From: Firmicutes bacterium HGW-Firmicutes-8
GTDB lineage: Bacteria > Bacillota > Thermincolia > Thermincolales > UBA2595
NCBI GenBank assembly: GCA_002840165.1
Contig: PGZN01000018.1
Span: forward strand, 1 to 40,567
DNA length: 40,567 nucleotides
Reading direction: 5' to 3'
Shown: in pieces, positions 1-8,952 of the stretch
Layout: the number at the start of each line of letters is the position of its first letter
Position numbering within the stretch: the stretch's first letter is position 1
The notes under the pieces: generated by a model
What the model was told of the DNA's origin: nothing
What the model saw: only the letters and a program-made list of their open reading frames with translations
The model's database searches: none
Position numbers and translations under genes: made by a program

Positions 1-40
1 TACCATGCTTGGGAAGTAAGCTTTTTGCTATGCGGTTATT

Positions 41-100
41 GATGTCTCTCTGCGCCCTCCGCGACTTCTCCGCGAACTCCGTGTCTTCTTTTGTTTTCGC
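41..100. repeat. Degenerate CT-rich repeat, left copy
   Basis: Positions 41-61 match 526-546 at about 18 of 21 bases (GATRTCTCTCTGYGYCCTCCG), and the CT/CG-rich similarity continues loosely to about position 100. The right copy lies in the upstream extension of the yabG reading frame. The direct repeat is seen in the sequence; that it belongs to a dispersed intergenic repeat family is inference. Confidence 0.5.
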
Positions 101-110
101 ATTTCATACC

Positions 111-366
111 CCGCGGATTACGCTGATTAACGCGGATAAACTATTGGATTCATATTTTACGCGGATAATTAATTAAATATAATACAATTTCTTTTTGCTT
201 TTTCTTTGTATCAGGATGACAAAACCCGCTCTAACCAAAAAGCCACTTTTGTCCGGTAGAAAAAGTATCTCTGTATAAACTGTAGCTGTTTGTTATTTTA
301 TTATTATTTGTTTTTGTTTTTTATCAGCGGCTTTTTAAATCCGCGTTCATCCGCGTTATCCGCGGC
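111..366. repeat. Inverted repeat pair built of GCGGAT units
   Basis: Positions 111-140 contain CCGCGGATTA followed by two further GCGGAT-like units. Positions 341-366 carry the reverse-complement arrangement (CCGCGTTCAT, CCGCGTTATC, CGCGG). A further single unit is at 161-166. The arms are about 200 bases apart, and the DNA between them is AT-rich. I see no ORF, tRNA or rRNA in 1-515. The first 20 bases could hold the tail of an upstream gene, but too little is present to say. Confidence 0.6.
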
Positions 367-525
367 TTTTTTGATCTCTCTCAATGAATCCTGGTTTGAC
401 AAAAAACTGCACTCTGTTGAGTAGAAAGAAAGACCTGTATGACCTGTGACTGGTTTTTGTTTTTATATAGATTTTTTATTTAAATAATTACGATACCAGG
501 GAAGAACGAGTCACTATGGGTTGCC

Positions 526-577
526 GATATCTCTCTGTGTCCTCCGTTCTCCTCTGTGGTCTCTGTGTTTTCTGTTT
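526..577. repeat. Degenerate CT-rich repeat, right copy
   Basis: This is the second copy of the CT-rich repeat at 41-100. It lies upstream of yabG, inside an open frame that reads into the gene. The residues it would encode (about 4-20 of a long version) look like chance translation of repeat DNA, which argues against a yabG start at 516. Confidence 0.5.
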
Positions 578-584
578 GATATTA

Positions 585-618
585 TCTATATCAGGCTGGG
601 AGGCTTCTGCATACAATA
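585..618 (+). promoter_or_regulatory. Sigma-E/sigma-K-like promoter for yabG
   Basis: CATACAATA at 610-618 fits both the sigma-E -10 (CATACAnT) and the sigma-K -10 (CATAnnnTA). The -35 is weak: an ATAT core lies at about 588-591, with a spacer slightly long for sigma-E, and no AC sits at the ideal sigma-K distance. Transcription from here would begin near 625, giving a leader of about 25 bases to the ATG at 651. yabG is mother-cell expressed (sigma-K) in Bacillus subtilis. Confidence 0.45.
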
Positions 619-650
619 AAGCAGAAATGAACGCGCGGGAGGTGAAGGTG

Positions 651-1553
651 ATGGGTCTGAATGTTGGGGATATAGTTGCCCGTAAGTCTTACAACTATGA
701 TGTCTTTTTCAAGATTGTGGAGATAATTGACAGCGAGACCGGAGGAATCAGGGCTAAGCTGCGGGGGCTTGATGTTAGGCTGTTTGCAGATTCACCTCTG
801 GAGGATTTGGTAAAAGTTGAAGGACAACACATCAGGGAATACCGCAGGAGGTTTATTAATAAAAACAACGAGTGTCTCAGAAAGATTTTCGCCAGGAGGG
901 TAAAGCAGCAGGCAGTAAATGTGATCCAGGAAAACAGCAAATTGCCAAGGGGTTTTTTTGAAATGCCGGGACGGGTGCTCCATATCGATGGTAATTTAGA
1001 GTATTTGAAACTATGTATGGCAGTATATGAACAGATGGGGATTAAAGCCAGGGGAATACATATTCCTGAAGATGAGCAGCCGGCAGCTGTCCCGGAACTA
1101 TTGAACAGCTCAAAGCCGGATATTCTTGTTTTAACCGGTCATGACGGGATTATAAAGTCAACCGAAGCAGTTTCTGACTTGAATAACTATCATAACTCCA
1201 AATATTTTGTGGAAGGGGTCAAAGCAGCCAGGGAAATCGTATGTGATATGGATAACTTAATAATTTTTGCCGGGGCGTGCCAATCCTATTACGAAGCCCT
1301 GTTATCCGCAGGAGCCAACTACGCCAGTTCGCCGAGGCGGGTTTTTATACATGCCTTTGACCCGGTGTATATTGCTGAAAAGATTGCTTTTACTCATATC
1401 AGTAAGACTATTTCCATTAATGAACTTATCGATAGTACTATTACAGGAACGGATGGACTGGGAGGCGTTGAAACAAGGGGGAAATACCGCAAGGGGTTCC
1501 CCGCGTCACCATATCTATCACAAACAGGTGAAGTTAAAAATATAATGGAATGA
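651..1553 (+). CDS. yabG: Sporulation-specific protease YabG
   Basis: YabG is the mother-cell protease (family U57) that trims spore coat proteins such as SafA and SpoIVA during coat maturation. The 300-aa product is close to the roughly 290 aa usual for the family. Visible blocks are an N-terminal GDIVARKSYNYD segment, LHIDGN near residue 110, TGHDG (His164) and FAGACQS (Cys210). The conserved His and Cys are the expected catalytic pair. I chose the ATG at 651 over the in-frame ATG at 516. A GGAGGTG ribosome site at 638-644 is correctly spaced, a sporulation-type -10 lies at 610-618, and the upstream extension is repeat DNA. The next gene begins 22 bases after the stop. A LysM protein two genes on is a plausible substrate. 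Confidence 0.93.
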   Translation: MGLNVGDIVARKSYNYDVFFKIVEIIDSETGGIRAKLRGLDVRLFADSPLEDLVKVEGQHIREYRRRFINKNNECLRKIFARRVKQQAVNVIQENSKLPRGFFEMPGRVLHIDGNLEYLKLCMAVYEQMGIKARGIHIPEDEQPAAVPELLNSSKPDILVLTGHDGIIKSTEAVSDLNNYHNSKYFVEGVKAAREIVCDMDNLIIFAGACQSYYEALLSAGANYASSPRRVFIHAFDPVYIAEKIAFTHISKTISINELIDSTITGTDGLGGVETRGKYRKGFPASPYLSQTGEVKNIME

Positions 1554-1575
1554 GTCTGCCAAAGGGGTGAAGGGA

Positions 1576-2535
1576 ATGCGGGTATTAATTACTGGGGCAG
1601 CCGGATTATACGGTTTTCACGTTATAGAAGAATTGGCAGCAAACCAGGAGGTCTCCAAAATTTACGGTGTTGACGATTTTTCCCGCGGCTTTCCCCGGGA
1701 AGAAGAGTACATGGACCATCACTGGGGAGAAAAGGTTACCATCACGAAACAGATGTTTCAGGAAATCACCGTAAGGGAAATAAATTCTCTGAATGTTGAT
1801 GTTGTAATACATTTAGCCGGGTACAATTCTGGAAAAGAATCGATGAACACCCCCGAGGAGTATTTTTTGAATAACGAGTACGGCACCTTTCAGCTAGTGC
1901 ACACCCTTTTGAGGACTCGGAACAAGCCTTTTCTAATCTATGCATCAAGTACTGAGGTTTATGGGGAGAACGTCTATTCACCGGTAGATGAAAAACACCC
2001 AGTCAACCCCCAAAATATATTGTCGGCAACCAAACTGGCTGCCGAAAAACATGTTATGGCAGCCGGCAGGTGGTATAGTTACCCGGTAACAGCCCTTAGA
2101 TTCACAAATACTTTTGGGGAGAATCAAAATATTTACGGGTACACTTCTGTTGTTTCTTCATTTATTGACCGGGCGTTAAGAAACGAACCCCTGATTATTT
2201 ATGGTTCAGGGGAACAGACCCGCGATTTCTTATACGCCAAGGATGCTGCCAGGGCCTTGTGTGCCGCTTCAGCTGCGCAGAAGCCTTCGCAGGGCTTAGT
2301 AATCAATATCGCTACAGGACAGGAGATATCCGTATTTAATTTGGCCGGAAATGTCAAAAAGTTGACTGGCTCGACATCAGAGATTATTAACCTTCCTTGT
2401 GAAAGAGGGGAACCGGGAGTCCTTCCAATTGATAACACGGCTGCACTTCAAACTCTTGCCTGGTCACCCCGTTATGACTTGGATGAAGGGCTCTCGCGTA
2501 CCATCTGCTGGTATAAGGGGTTGCGCAGCCTATAA
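1576..2535 (+). CDS. NAD-dependent epimerase/dehydratase family protein (extended SDR) lacking the catalytic Tyr
   Basis: This 319-aa protein has the extended short-chain dehydrogenase fold typical of nucleotide-sugar epimerases and dehydratases. The NAD-binding motif is GAAGLYG (residues 7-13), followed by a VIHLAG strand and the ASSTEVYG block (123-130) with the active-site Ser/Thr. The YxxxK motif is altered: Lys153 is kept in SATKLAAEK, but the Tyr position (149) is Leu. Substrate and activity are therefore uncertain. The start ATG at 1576 is preferred to the GTG at 1567 because AGGGGTG at 1563-1569 is well placed for it. The gene follows yabG by 22 bases and is probably cotranscribed, so a role in spore-surface glycan synthesis is possible but inferred only from position. 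Confidence 0.85.
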   Translation: MRVLITGAAGLYGFHVIEELAANQEVSKIYGVDDFSRGFPREEEYMDHHWGEKVTITKQMFQEITVREINSLNVDVVIHLAGYNSGKESMNTPEEYFLNNEYGTFQLVHTLLRTRNKPFLIYASSTEVYGENVYSPVDEKHPVNPQNILSATKLAAEKHVMAAGRWYSYPVTALRFTNTFGENQNIYGYTSVVSSFIDRALRNEPLIIYGSGEQTRDFLYAKDAARALCAASAAQKPSQGLVINIATGQEISVFNLAGNVKKLTGSTSEIINLPCERGEPGVLPIDNTAALQTLAWSPRYDLDEGLSRTICWYKGLRSL

Positions 2536-2553
2536 AATATGAAATTTTTAGCA

Positions 2554-2580
2554 ACAAAATGGATAAGGTATCATATATTA
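2554..2580 (+). promoter_or_regulatory. Sigma-K-like promoter for the LysM protein gene
   Basis: AC at 2554-2555, a 16-base spacer, then CATATATTA at 2572-2580 match the sigma-K consensus (AC, about 16, CATAnnnTA). Initiation near 2587 would leave a leader of about 20 bases containing the ribosome site, and would exclude the in-frame GTG at 2590 as a practical start. This is a pattern match only. Confidence 0.6.
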
Positions 2581-2607
2581 TATTAAAACGTGAAAGGGGG
2601 AGCATTT

Positions 2608-3087
2608 TTGGCAGGGAAGAAAGATAACCAGAGATTCTTGTTTTTTAAGTATGTCCCGCCGAAGAAAGGCGAAGAGCCTTTAGTTGAGGAGGAATACAGC
2701 AAAACAACCGGAAGCGAAACCAGTGCAGAATGGTTTGGGCCCCCCGGTTGCCCGGATGAACCGGAATGCCCCGTAGAACCTGAGTATCCTGAGTCACCGG
2801 AATGCCCTGAACTTCCTGAACTTCCGGAGTGCCCTGAACTCCCCGAACTCCCGGAATGTCCCGAACTCCCGGAAGTGCCGGAGTGTCCGGAAATACCGGA
2901 GGGGCCTTGCCCGGAAAATGCTATTATGCACGTAATTCAGGCGGGAGATACATTTTGGAAGCTGGCCAAACATTACGGAACTACCGTTGAAGCTATTACA
3001 GCCGCCAACCCTGATGTAGACCCGCTCAATCTACAGATAGGGGAGACAATCTGCATTCCTCTTGGAATACCAGGGGCCAAAGGGTAA
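2608..3087 (+). CDS. LysM protein with Cys-Pro-Glu repeats, probable spore coat protein
   Basis: The 159-aa product has three parts: a charged N-terminus (1-45), a Pro/Glu/Cys repeat region (about 46-104) and one C-terminal LysM domain (about 107-151, HVIQAGDTFWKLAKHYGTT to ICIP). In the repeat, Cys66, 75, 84 and 93 are exactly nine residues apart in CPELPELPE-type units; further Cys lie at 48, 54 and 101. There is no signal peptide, as expected for a mother-cell coat protein that binds cortex peptidoglycan through LysM, like SafA. The start TTG at 2608 is chosen because AAAGGGGG ends seven bases before it. Closeness to yabG and a sigma-K-like promoter support a spore role. It is not a full SafA homologue, and coat location is inference. 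Confidence 0.8.
   Translation: MAGKKDNQRFLFFKYVPPKKGEEPLVEEEYSKTTGSETSAEWFGPPGCPDEPECPVEPEYPESPECPELPELPECPELPELPECPELPEVPECPEIPEGPCPENAIMHVIQAGDTFWKLAKHYGTTVEAITAANPDVDPLNLQIGETICIPLGIPGAKG
2803..2910 (+). repeat. 27-bp coding tandem repeat (nine-residue Cys-Pro-Glu unit)
   Basis: About four imperfect 27-base units encode CPELPELPE, CPELPELPE, CPELPEVPE and CPEIPEGP. Synonymous changes between units suggest the peptide pattern is kept by selection rather than being a very recent duplication. Confidence 0.75.
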
Positions 3088-3180
3088 CATAAAAAAATAG
3101 CCGGTTCTGCATATTTGTTTTAAAGTTAAGGCAACAATAAAGTTGTTAAAAACAAATATTGTGGAACTGGAGGTGACTTC

Positions 3181-3351
3181 ATGGCTTACTGTATTTCTGA
3201 GGACTGTGTAGGCTGCGGCGATTGTGCTGACCAATGCCCGGCAGGGGCGATAAAAGGAAACAAAAAGGGGTACGCTATCGACTCCGATAAATGTACAGAA
3301 TGTGGCTCATGTGCAGACATATGCCCGGTCGCGGCCGCTAAAAAGGATTAA
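3181..3351 (+). CDS. 2[4Fe-4S] ferredoxin
   Basis: This 56-aa clostridial-type ferredoxin is a soluble low-potential electron carrier. It has two complete CxxCxxCxxxCP motifs: Cys9-12-15-19 with Pro20, and Cys38-41-44-48 with Pro49. The loop between the motifs has the usual length, so both clusters should be present. The start ATG is preceded by GGAGGTG at 3169-3175. A hairpin terminator follows at 3366. In an anaerobe with Hdr/Mvh enzymes it could carry electrons for any of many oxidoreductases; no specific partner can be named from its neighbours. Confidence 0.95.
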   Translation: MAYCISEDCVGCGDCADQCPAGAIKGNKKGYAIDSDKCTECGSCADICPVAAAKKD

Positions 3352-3365
3352 AAACGGGCTGTCTT

Positions 3366-3400
3366 AAAACTCTTCCTTTCAGGGAGAGTTTTATCTTTTT
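3366..3400 (+). terminator. Rho-independent terminator after the ferredoxin gene
   Basis: The stem AAAACTCTTCC / GGGAGAGTTTT has a five-base loop and one wobble pair, and is followed by TATCTTTTT. It lies 14 bases after the ferredoxin stop. Confidence 0.8.
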
Positions 3401-3417
3401 ACCCTTGGTGCGGGTTA

Positions 3418-3447
3418 TTGACAGGTATAAAAGAAAAGGGTTATAAT
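3418..3447 (+). promoter_or_regulatory. Consensus sigma-A promoter for the activase gene
   Basis: A perfect TTGACA (3418-3423) and perfect TATAAT (3442-3447) are separated by 18 bases. The predicted leader to the ATG at 3564 is about 110 bases and contains only a short inverted repeat (CCTA...TAGG near 3502-3515). Confidence 0.75.
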
Positions 3448-3563
3448 TCTGTTACCACATAAGAAATTGCCAAAAAAGAAAAGGACTTGAAAACTTGTAT
3501 ACCTAGTTTCATTAGGATAATTGTCAAAGGGGTAACTGCGTGACTTACATTGGGGGGCGGATA

Positions 3564-6500
3564 ATGAAGAACGTGTTGAATGTTGGGCTTGATGTAGGTT
3601 CGACTACGGTAAAACTGATTGTCCTGGACGAAGATGACAATGTCGTTTACAAAAAATATTTAAGGCACTTCTCAGATATAAAAAACACAATAAGTAATTT
3701 ATTCGAAGACGCAAAATCTGTTTTGGAGAGAAACCTGCTGACCATAATGGTTACAGGGTCCGGCGGGGTTAAGATAGCACAAAACTTAGCTGTTCCTTTT
3801 ATCCAGGAGGTTATGGCATGTATTAACGCGGTCAAAAGGGTGCTTCCTAACACTGATGTGGCAATAGAACTGGGAGGCGAGGATGCGAAGATTACATATT
3901 TCGGGGAGTCGGTTGAGCAAAGGATGAACGGAACCTGCGCCGGCGGCACAGGGGCTTTTATTGACCAAATGGCTTCATTGCTGCAGACAGACCCCGCAGG
4001 TTTAAATGAACTCGCCAAGAATCATAAAAGTATTTACCCTATTGCCTCAAGATGTGGTGTGTTTGCTAAAACCGATATCCAGCCTTTATTAAACGAAGGC
4101 GCTGCCAAGGAGGATGTGGCCGCATCCATCCTGCAGGCCGTTGTGAATCAGACTATCAGCGGATTAGCCCAGGGCAGGCCTATCAGCGGCAATGTCGCGT
4201 TTTTGGGCGGACCGCTGCATTTTATGTCAGAACTCAGGGAACGCTTTTCAGATACACTTAAACTAAAGGGTAAAAGTGTACTTTTTCCCAAAGAGGCGCA
4301 GTATTTCGTAGCTCTCGGCGCAGCGCTGTCTTCACGGGGGGAGCAGCCCATCGCCTTTGAATGCCTGTATGAAAGATCTCCCATGATTTACAGGTTAAAC
4401 GTTGATGACAGTGAGCAGCTTGAACCCCTATTTGCTGATGATGAAGAGTACGGGGAGTTTGTAAAAAGGCATGCCAATCATAAAGTAAAAAGAAAAGACC
4501 TTAAAATATGTGAAGGTAACACTTACCTGGGGATAGACGCCGGTTCAACCACAACGAAGATTGCCCTTGTAGACGGGGAGGGGAACCTGCTGTATTCCCA
4601 TTACGCAAGTAACATGGGAAGCCCTTTGAAATCTACGGTTGAAGCCTTAAAAAATTTATATGGTCAGTTAAATAAAAAGACAAGAATAGCTAACTCTGTT
4701 GTCACGGGATACGGCGAACAATTGATAAAAGCGGCGCTTGGGGTGGATCTCGGCGAAATTGAAACAGTGGCGCATTATAAAGCAGCCGACTCTTTTCAGC
4801 CCGGTGTTGACTTTGTTCTTGATATTGGCGGACAGGACATGAAAAGCCTGGTAGTCCGTGATGGTGTAATTGACTCTATCATGTTAAACGAAGCCTGTTC
4901 GTCCGGCTGCGGGTCTTTTATTGAAAACTTTGCCAATTCCCTGAACATGGGTGTCGAGGAATTTGCGCACCTGGGAATCAAGTCCAAAAGTCCGGTAGAC
5001 CTTGGTACACGCTGCACTGTTTTTATGAACTCCAAGGTTAAACAGGCACAGAAAGAAGGAGCCGGTGTTGATGATATTTCTGCCGGGATATCAATTTCGG
5101 TTATAAAGAACGCCCTGTTCAAGGTTATAAGGTTGAGGAGCGCCGGCGATTTAGGGAAAAAGATTGTGGTCCAGGGTGGAACATTTTACAATAATGCAGT
5201 TCTCAGAGCTATGGAGAAAATTACCGGCCAGGAGGTTGTCTGCCCCGATATAGCGGGCATAATGGGGGCATTCGGAGCGGCCCTAATTGCCATGGAGCAT
5301 TACGAAGACGGTTATGTTTCGACCCTTCTACCGGTCGCTGAACTTGATGATTTTAAGACAGATACATCTATGAAACGCTGTGGAAGATGCGGAAATAATT
5401 GTCTGGTCACTGTCAAAGTTTTCTCTAATGGAAGCGAATTTATTTCAGGAAACAGGTGCGAACGGGGAGCGGGAAAAGAGAAAGCGGCAAACGGTATTCC
5501 TAACCTTTATGAGTTTAAATATAAGCGGTTGTTTGATTATAAACCGCTGCCCGAAAAAGAAGCAGTGAAAGGCAGGATAGGAATACCAAGAGTATTAAAC
5601 ATTTACGAGGACTACCCATTCTGGTTCACGTTTTTTACCGAACTTGGCTACAGTGTTGTGATTTCCGGCCGGTCATCAAAGCAAATATATGAACTGGGTA
5701 TGGAGACTATCCCTTCGGAATCCGCATGTTACCCGGCCAAAATCGCGCATGGGCACATCGCCGATTTGGTGCTGAATAAGGGGGTCGGGAAGATTTTTTA
5801 CCCCTGCATACCTTATAATATTAAAGAGGATGAAAGAGCCAATAACAAATATAACTGTCCGATAGTAACTTCGTATCCAGAAACCATTAATGCGAATATG
5901 GATATTCTGACCGCAAATAATGTTACCTTTTATCACCCCTTCCTACCTCTTGACATGCCTAAAAGAATGGTCAAACGACTTGCCGAAGAACTTGCTCCTG
6001 AAGGCATAACGAAACAGGAGATAGCCCGCGCGGTAGAAAAGGCCTACGTCGAACTTGGCAGGTACAAAGAAGATATAAAGAAAAAAGGTGAACAAACGCT
6101 CAGATACATAAAAGAAAATAATATTAAGGGAATAGTACTGGCAGGCCGGCCGTATCATATTGATCCTGAAATTAACCATGGGATTCCTGAAATGATTAAT
6201 TCTTACGGCTTCGCAGTATTGTCCGAAGATTCCGTTGGGCATTTAACCAAAGTTGAAAGGCCCCTGCGCGTGGTTGACCAGTGGGTTTACCATTCCAGGT
6301 TGTATTCTTCCGCAAGCTATGTAGCAGAGCACTTAAACCTGGAACTGATCCAGTTGAATTCATTCGGGTGCGGTCTTGACGCGGTTACTACAGATCAGGT
6401 TAAAGAAATACTGGAAGCTCACAGCAGGATATATACCTTGTTAAAGATTGATGAGATTAACAATCTGGGGGCTGCCAGGATAAGGGTACGCTCACTTATA

Positions 6501-7823
6501 GCCGCAGTAAAAGAACGTGAAAAAAGAAAAGTAGTACCGCGGGTGATTTCGGAGTTCCCGCAAAAGGCGCTGTTTACCGAAGAAATGAAGAAAAGCCATA
6601 CTATCTTAGCGCCTCAGATGTCGCCAATTCACTTCCAGTTTCTGAGGACCGGTTTTGAGATGGCGGGTTATAATATTGAAATTCTTCCGTCAGTGGACAA
6701 ATCAGCTATTGATGAGGGGTTAAGGTTTGTTCATAACGATGCTTGTTACCCGGCTATTATTGTAGTAGGTCAGTTGATGAAGGCTTTAAGGTCCGGGAAA
6801 TACGACATTAAGAACACATCAGTCATCATCACCCAGACCGGGGGAGGATGCCGGGCCACCAACTACATCTCCTTTATCAAGAAGGCGTTAAGAGATTCGG
6901 GTATGGGGCATGTCCCGGTTCTCTCATTAAATGCGTCCGGCCTGGAGAAGAACCCGGGGTTTAAGGTAACACTCCCTATTTTACATAAATTGATGATGGG
7001 TTTGGTTTATGGAGACCTTCTCATGAGAGTATTGTATAAGGTAAGGCCATACGAAAAGGCGCCAGGTTCTGCCAACATATTATATGAGCAATGGGTGGCC
7101 AGATGCCATGAAGCATTGAAGAGTGGCAGGAGAAGAGAGTTTAAGGAAAACATATATAAAATAGTCGAGGATTTTGACAATCTTGAAATTTACGAGAATA
7201 TGGCTAAACCGAGGGTTGGGGTGGTAGGTGAAATTTTGGTTAAGTTCCATCCAACTGCTAATAACAACATTGTAGAGTTGTTGGAGGCTGAAGGTGCAGA
7301 GGCGGTGGTGCCGGACCTGACAGACTTCTTGTTTTACAGCGCTTTTGACAGTAAAATTAAATATGAGCAGTTATCAGGGAGTTTTAGAGACATGGTTTCC
7401 GGCCAAATATCAATAAGATTTATGGAATACTACCGGAAAGACCTGAAAAAAGCCTTAGCGTCAAGCAGGCGTTTCGAACCGCCCAAACCTATCGAAGAGA
7501 TAGCTGAATGTGCGTCAAAACACCTGTCGCTTGCTAACCAGACAGGCGAGGGATGGTTTCTCACAGGAGAAATGGTTGAGCTTATCAAGAGTGGTGTAAA
7601 TAACATCGTCTGTCTCCAGCCGTTTGCCTGTCTACCCAACCATATCACCGGAAAGGGGATGGTTAGGGAACTTAGAAGGTCTTATCCCTTGGCAAATATT
7701 GCACCTATCGACTACGACCCGGGAGCGAGCGAAGTCAACCAGTTGAACCGTATAAAACTCATGCTTTCTGTGGCCATACAGAATATGGATGAGAGTACAG
7801 AATTGAATACAGAAGTTATATAG
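3564..7823 (+). CDS. Double-headed 2-hydroxyacyl-CoA dehydratase activase-like protein (BcrA/BadF/HgdC family)
   Basis: This 1,419-aa protein carries two ASKHA ATPase domains: residues about 1-260 ([27 protein letters not shown]) and about 320-590 ([27 protein letters not shown]). A Cys-rich segment (CGRCGNNC, near 605) follows, then a DUF2229-like region from about 670 and a long C-terminal part related to dehydratase subunits. In characterised relatives the activase dimer holds a [4Fe-4S] cluster and uses ATP to inject an electron into a 2-hydroxyacyl-CoA dehydratase or benzoyl-CoA reductase. No separate dehydratase genes are adjacent, so the substrate is unknown. The ATG at 3564 has a G-rich ribosome site and places the ATPase motif at the N-terminus; a GTG at 3540 (eight residues longer, also with a good site) is an alternative. 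Confidence 0.9.
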   Translation: MKNVLNVGLDVGSTTVKLIVLDEDDNVVYKKYLRHFSDIKNTISNLFEDAKSVLERNLLTIMVTGSGGVKIAQNLAVPFIQEVMACINAVKRVLPNTDVAIELGGEDAKITYFGESVEQRMNGTCAGGTGAFIDQMASLLQTDPAGLNELAKNHKSIYPIASRCGVFAKTDIQPLLNEGAAKEDVAASILQAVVNQTISGLAQGRPISGNVAFLGGPLHFMSELRERFSDTLKLKGKSVLFPKEAQYFVALGAALSSRGEQPIAFECLYERSPMIYRLNVDDSEQLEPLFADDEEYGEFVKRHANHKVKRKDLKICEGNTYLGIDAGSTTTKIALVDGEGNLLYSHYASNMGSPLKSTVEALKNLYGQLNKKTRIANSVVTGYGEQLIKAALGVDLGEIETVAHYKAADSFQPGVDFVLDIGGQDMKSLVVRDGVIDSIMLNEACSSGCGSFIENFANSLNMGVEEFAHLGIKSKSPVDLGTRCTVFMNSKVKQAQKEGAGVDDISAGISISVIKNALFKVIRLRSAGDLGKKIVVQGGTFYNNAVLRAMEKITGQEVVCPDIAGIMGAFGAALIAMEHYEDGYVSTLLPVAELDDFKTDTSMKRCGRCGNNCLVTVKVFSNGSEFISGNRCERGAGKEKAANGIPNLYEFKYKRLFDYKPLPEKEAVKGRIGIPRVLNIYEDYPFWFTFFTELGYSVVISGRSSKQIYELGMETIPSESACYPAKIAHGHIADLVLNKGVGKIFYPCIPYNIKEDERANNKYNCPIVTSYPETINANMDILTANNVTFYHPFLPLDMPKRMVKRLAEELAPEGITKQEIARAVEKAYVELGRYKEDIKKKGEQTLRYIKENNIKGIVLAGRPYHIDPEINHGIPEMINSYGFAVLSEDSVGHLTKVERPLRVVDQWVYHSRLYSSASYVAEHLNLELIQLNSFGCGLDAVTTDQVKEILEAHSRIYTLLKIDEINNLGAARIRVRSLIAAVKEREKRKVVPRVISEFPQKALFTEEMKKSHTILAPQMSPIHFQFLRTGFEMAGYNIEILPSVDKSAIDEGLRFVHNDACYPAIIVVGQLMKALRSGKYDIKNTSVIITQTGGGCRATNYISFIKKALRDSGMGHVPVLSLNASGLEKNPGFKVTLPILHKLMMGLVYGDLLMRVLYKVRPYEKAPGSANILYEQWVARCHEALKSGRRREFKENIYKIVEDFDNLEIYENMAKPRVGVVGEILVKFHPTANNNIVELLEAEGAEAVVPDLTDFLFYSAFDSKIKYEQLSGSFRDMVSGQISIRFMEYYRKDLKKALASSRRFEPPKPIEEIAECASKHLSLANQTGEGWFLTGEMVELIKSGVNNIVCLQPFACLPNHITGKGMVRELRRSYPLANIAPIDYDPGASEVNQLNRIKLMLSVAIQNMDESTELNTEVI

Positions 7824-7860
7824 TGGGTAGAATATTATCAGGGTTTATTGATTACTTTTC

Positions 7861-7904
7861 AAAAGAAAAAGGGGAAGGCAGTTTTGCCCCCCCTTTTTCT
7901 TTTT
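7861..7904. terminator. Bidirectional terminator between activase and ZIP genes
   Basis: AAAAGAAAAAGGGG (7861-7874) pairs with CCCCTTTTTCTTTT (7890-7903), with an inner GGCA/TGCC. A and T runs on both sides suit termination of the two converging genes. Confidence 0.8.
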
Positions 7905-7964
7905 GCCCAGCTTTAAAAAACGGTGATGTTACTTTGTTGATTTGAAGCAGCTGCGGCTGTATTC

Positions 7965-8696
7965 TTAGTGAATAATACTTAATCCGAGGATGAATAGGAA
8001 CCCGGCAATTCCCCCAAGGGTCGAATAATTTGGATGCCTGCGCCTGGATTCGGGGAGGAGTTCATTTTGTACAATAAATGTCATTGCTCCAGCGGCAACA
8101 GCAAGTAAAAGGGCAATTTGATGCGGGGAGATATTTATCAAAACAAGACCGGCGAACGCTCCCAGGGGTGTAAAGAGACTGACGACCAAATTAATAAACA
8201 ATATTTTTAGGGGTGAGACTCCTCCTATTTTTAAAGGGGCAGCGGTGGCCATTCCTTCCGGAATGTTGTGGAGTCCTATAGCGAGGGCAATTATAAGCCC
8301 CAAGTGCCGTTGAGCCGAGAACCCGGCGGTTATCGCAATCCCTTCGGGTAAATCATGAAGAGCTATACCAATTGCGACAAGATAGCCCATTTTAAGAAAA
8401 TAGGCTTTATGGTCCAACCCTTTGTACACGGGTGAATATATTTGGGATAATAAAAGGTCTAAGAAGAGCATAATTATTATTCCGATACTAAATCCTGTTG
8501 CGGTTTGGCGAAAGGAGCCCTGTTCAAGGGCTGAAGGCAGTAAATCCAGGACAACAACCGCCAGCATAATCCCGGCTGCTAACCCAAATAGGACAGACAG
8601 GGTCCTTTCCTTCGGGTTACCTAATAACAAAACAATCAAACACCCAAGGCATGTAGCCAATCCTGCCACGATACTGGATATCACTATTTCTGCCAT
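7965..8696 (-). CDS. ZIP family divalent metal transporter
   Basis: This 243-aa integral membrane protein is of the ZIP (ZupT/GufA-like) family, which moves zinc and other divalent cations into the cytoplasm. It is largely hydrophobic with about eight predicted membrane spans. The family signatures in the fourth and fifth spans are present as HDLPEG (His114) and HNIPEG (His143). The start at 8696 (MAEIVISS) is chosen because AAGGTGGTGATTTA precedes it; a longer frame to 8723 includes that ribosome site. It stands alone, divergent from the chemotaxis operon and convergent with the activase gene. No metal-responsive operator is evident. Which metal it carries cannot be told. Confidence 0.9.
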   Translation of the reverse strand: MAEIVISSIVAGLATCLGCLIVLLLGNPKERTLSVLFGLAAGIMLAVVVLDLLPSALEQGSFRQTATGFSIGIIIMLFLDLLLSQIYSPVYKGLDHKAYFLKMGYLVAIGIALHDLPEGIAITAGFSAQRHLGLIIALAIGLHNIPEGMATAAPLKIGGVSPLKILFINLVVSLFTPLGAFAGLVLINISPHQIALLLAVAAGAMTFIVQNELLPESRRRHPNYSTLGGIAGFLFILGLSIIH

Positions 8697-8814
8697 TAAA
8701 TCACCACCTTTTAAAAGGCCCAATTCTATTTACATGGGTATTCTCCGAACAGGCAACTTATGCCCTTTCCTTCCTTTATTCGAGCGTTCGAAAAAAGTTT
8801 GGGTTTTGTACAGA

Positions 8815-8828
8815 TTTTTACCATAAAT
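8815..8828. promoter_or_regulatory. 14-base site shared with the MCP promoter region (copy 1)
   Basis: TTTTTACCATAAAT here and TTTCTACCATAAAT at 18305-18318 differ by one base. Both lie upstream of sigma-H-like promoters of chemotaxis genes. A shared regulator site is inference. Confidence 0.35.
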
Positions 8829-8840
8829 GCTTGAAATATA

Positions 8841-8866
8841 AAGGAATTTTGCACAATTTGTCGAAG
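8841..8866 (+). promoter_or_regulatory. Sigma-H-like promoter with overlapping Spo0A box, upstream of cheW
   Basis: AAGGAATTT at 8841 matches the sigma-H -35 (RWAGGAWWT). A 17-base spacer after AGGA leads to GAAGG at 8863. TTGTCGAA at 8858-8865 is a perfect Spo0A box and covers the -10, a placement expected for repression. The surrounding 10-mer ATTTGTCGAA recurs exactly at the MCP promoter. The distance to the cheW start is about 90 bases. Confidence 0.55.
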
Positions 8867-8952
8867 GTACACTATTGATTGGCTATTTTTACTAAATCCA
8901 ACAAAAGACTTCATGCTCTAGGTTCGAAATCAAAACTTATGGAGGAGATATT

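Noticed and set aside
151-159. CATATTTTA as a sigma-K -10 for yabG
   Set aside because: It lies about 490 bases before the yabG start and has no AC at the right distance; the CATACAATA at 610 is better placed.
3109-3146. GCATA-N18-CAACAATA upstream of the ferredoxin gene as a sigma-G promoter
   Set aside because: The -10 matches too few positions of CATnnTA.
8422-8826. Plus-strand open frame opposite the ZIP transporter
   Set aside because: It mirrors a membrane protein gene, has no ribosome site and no recognisable domain.
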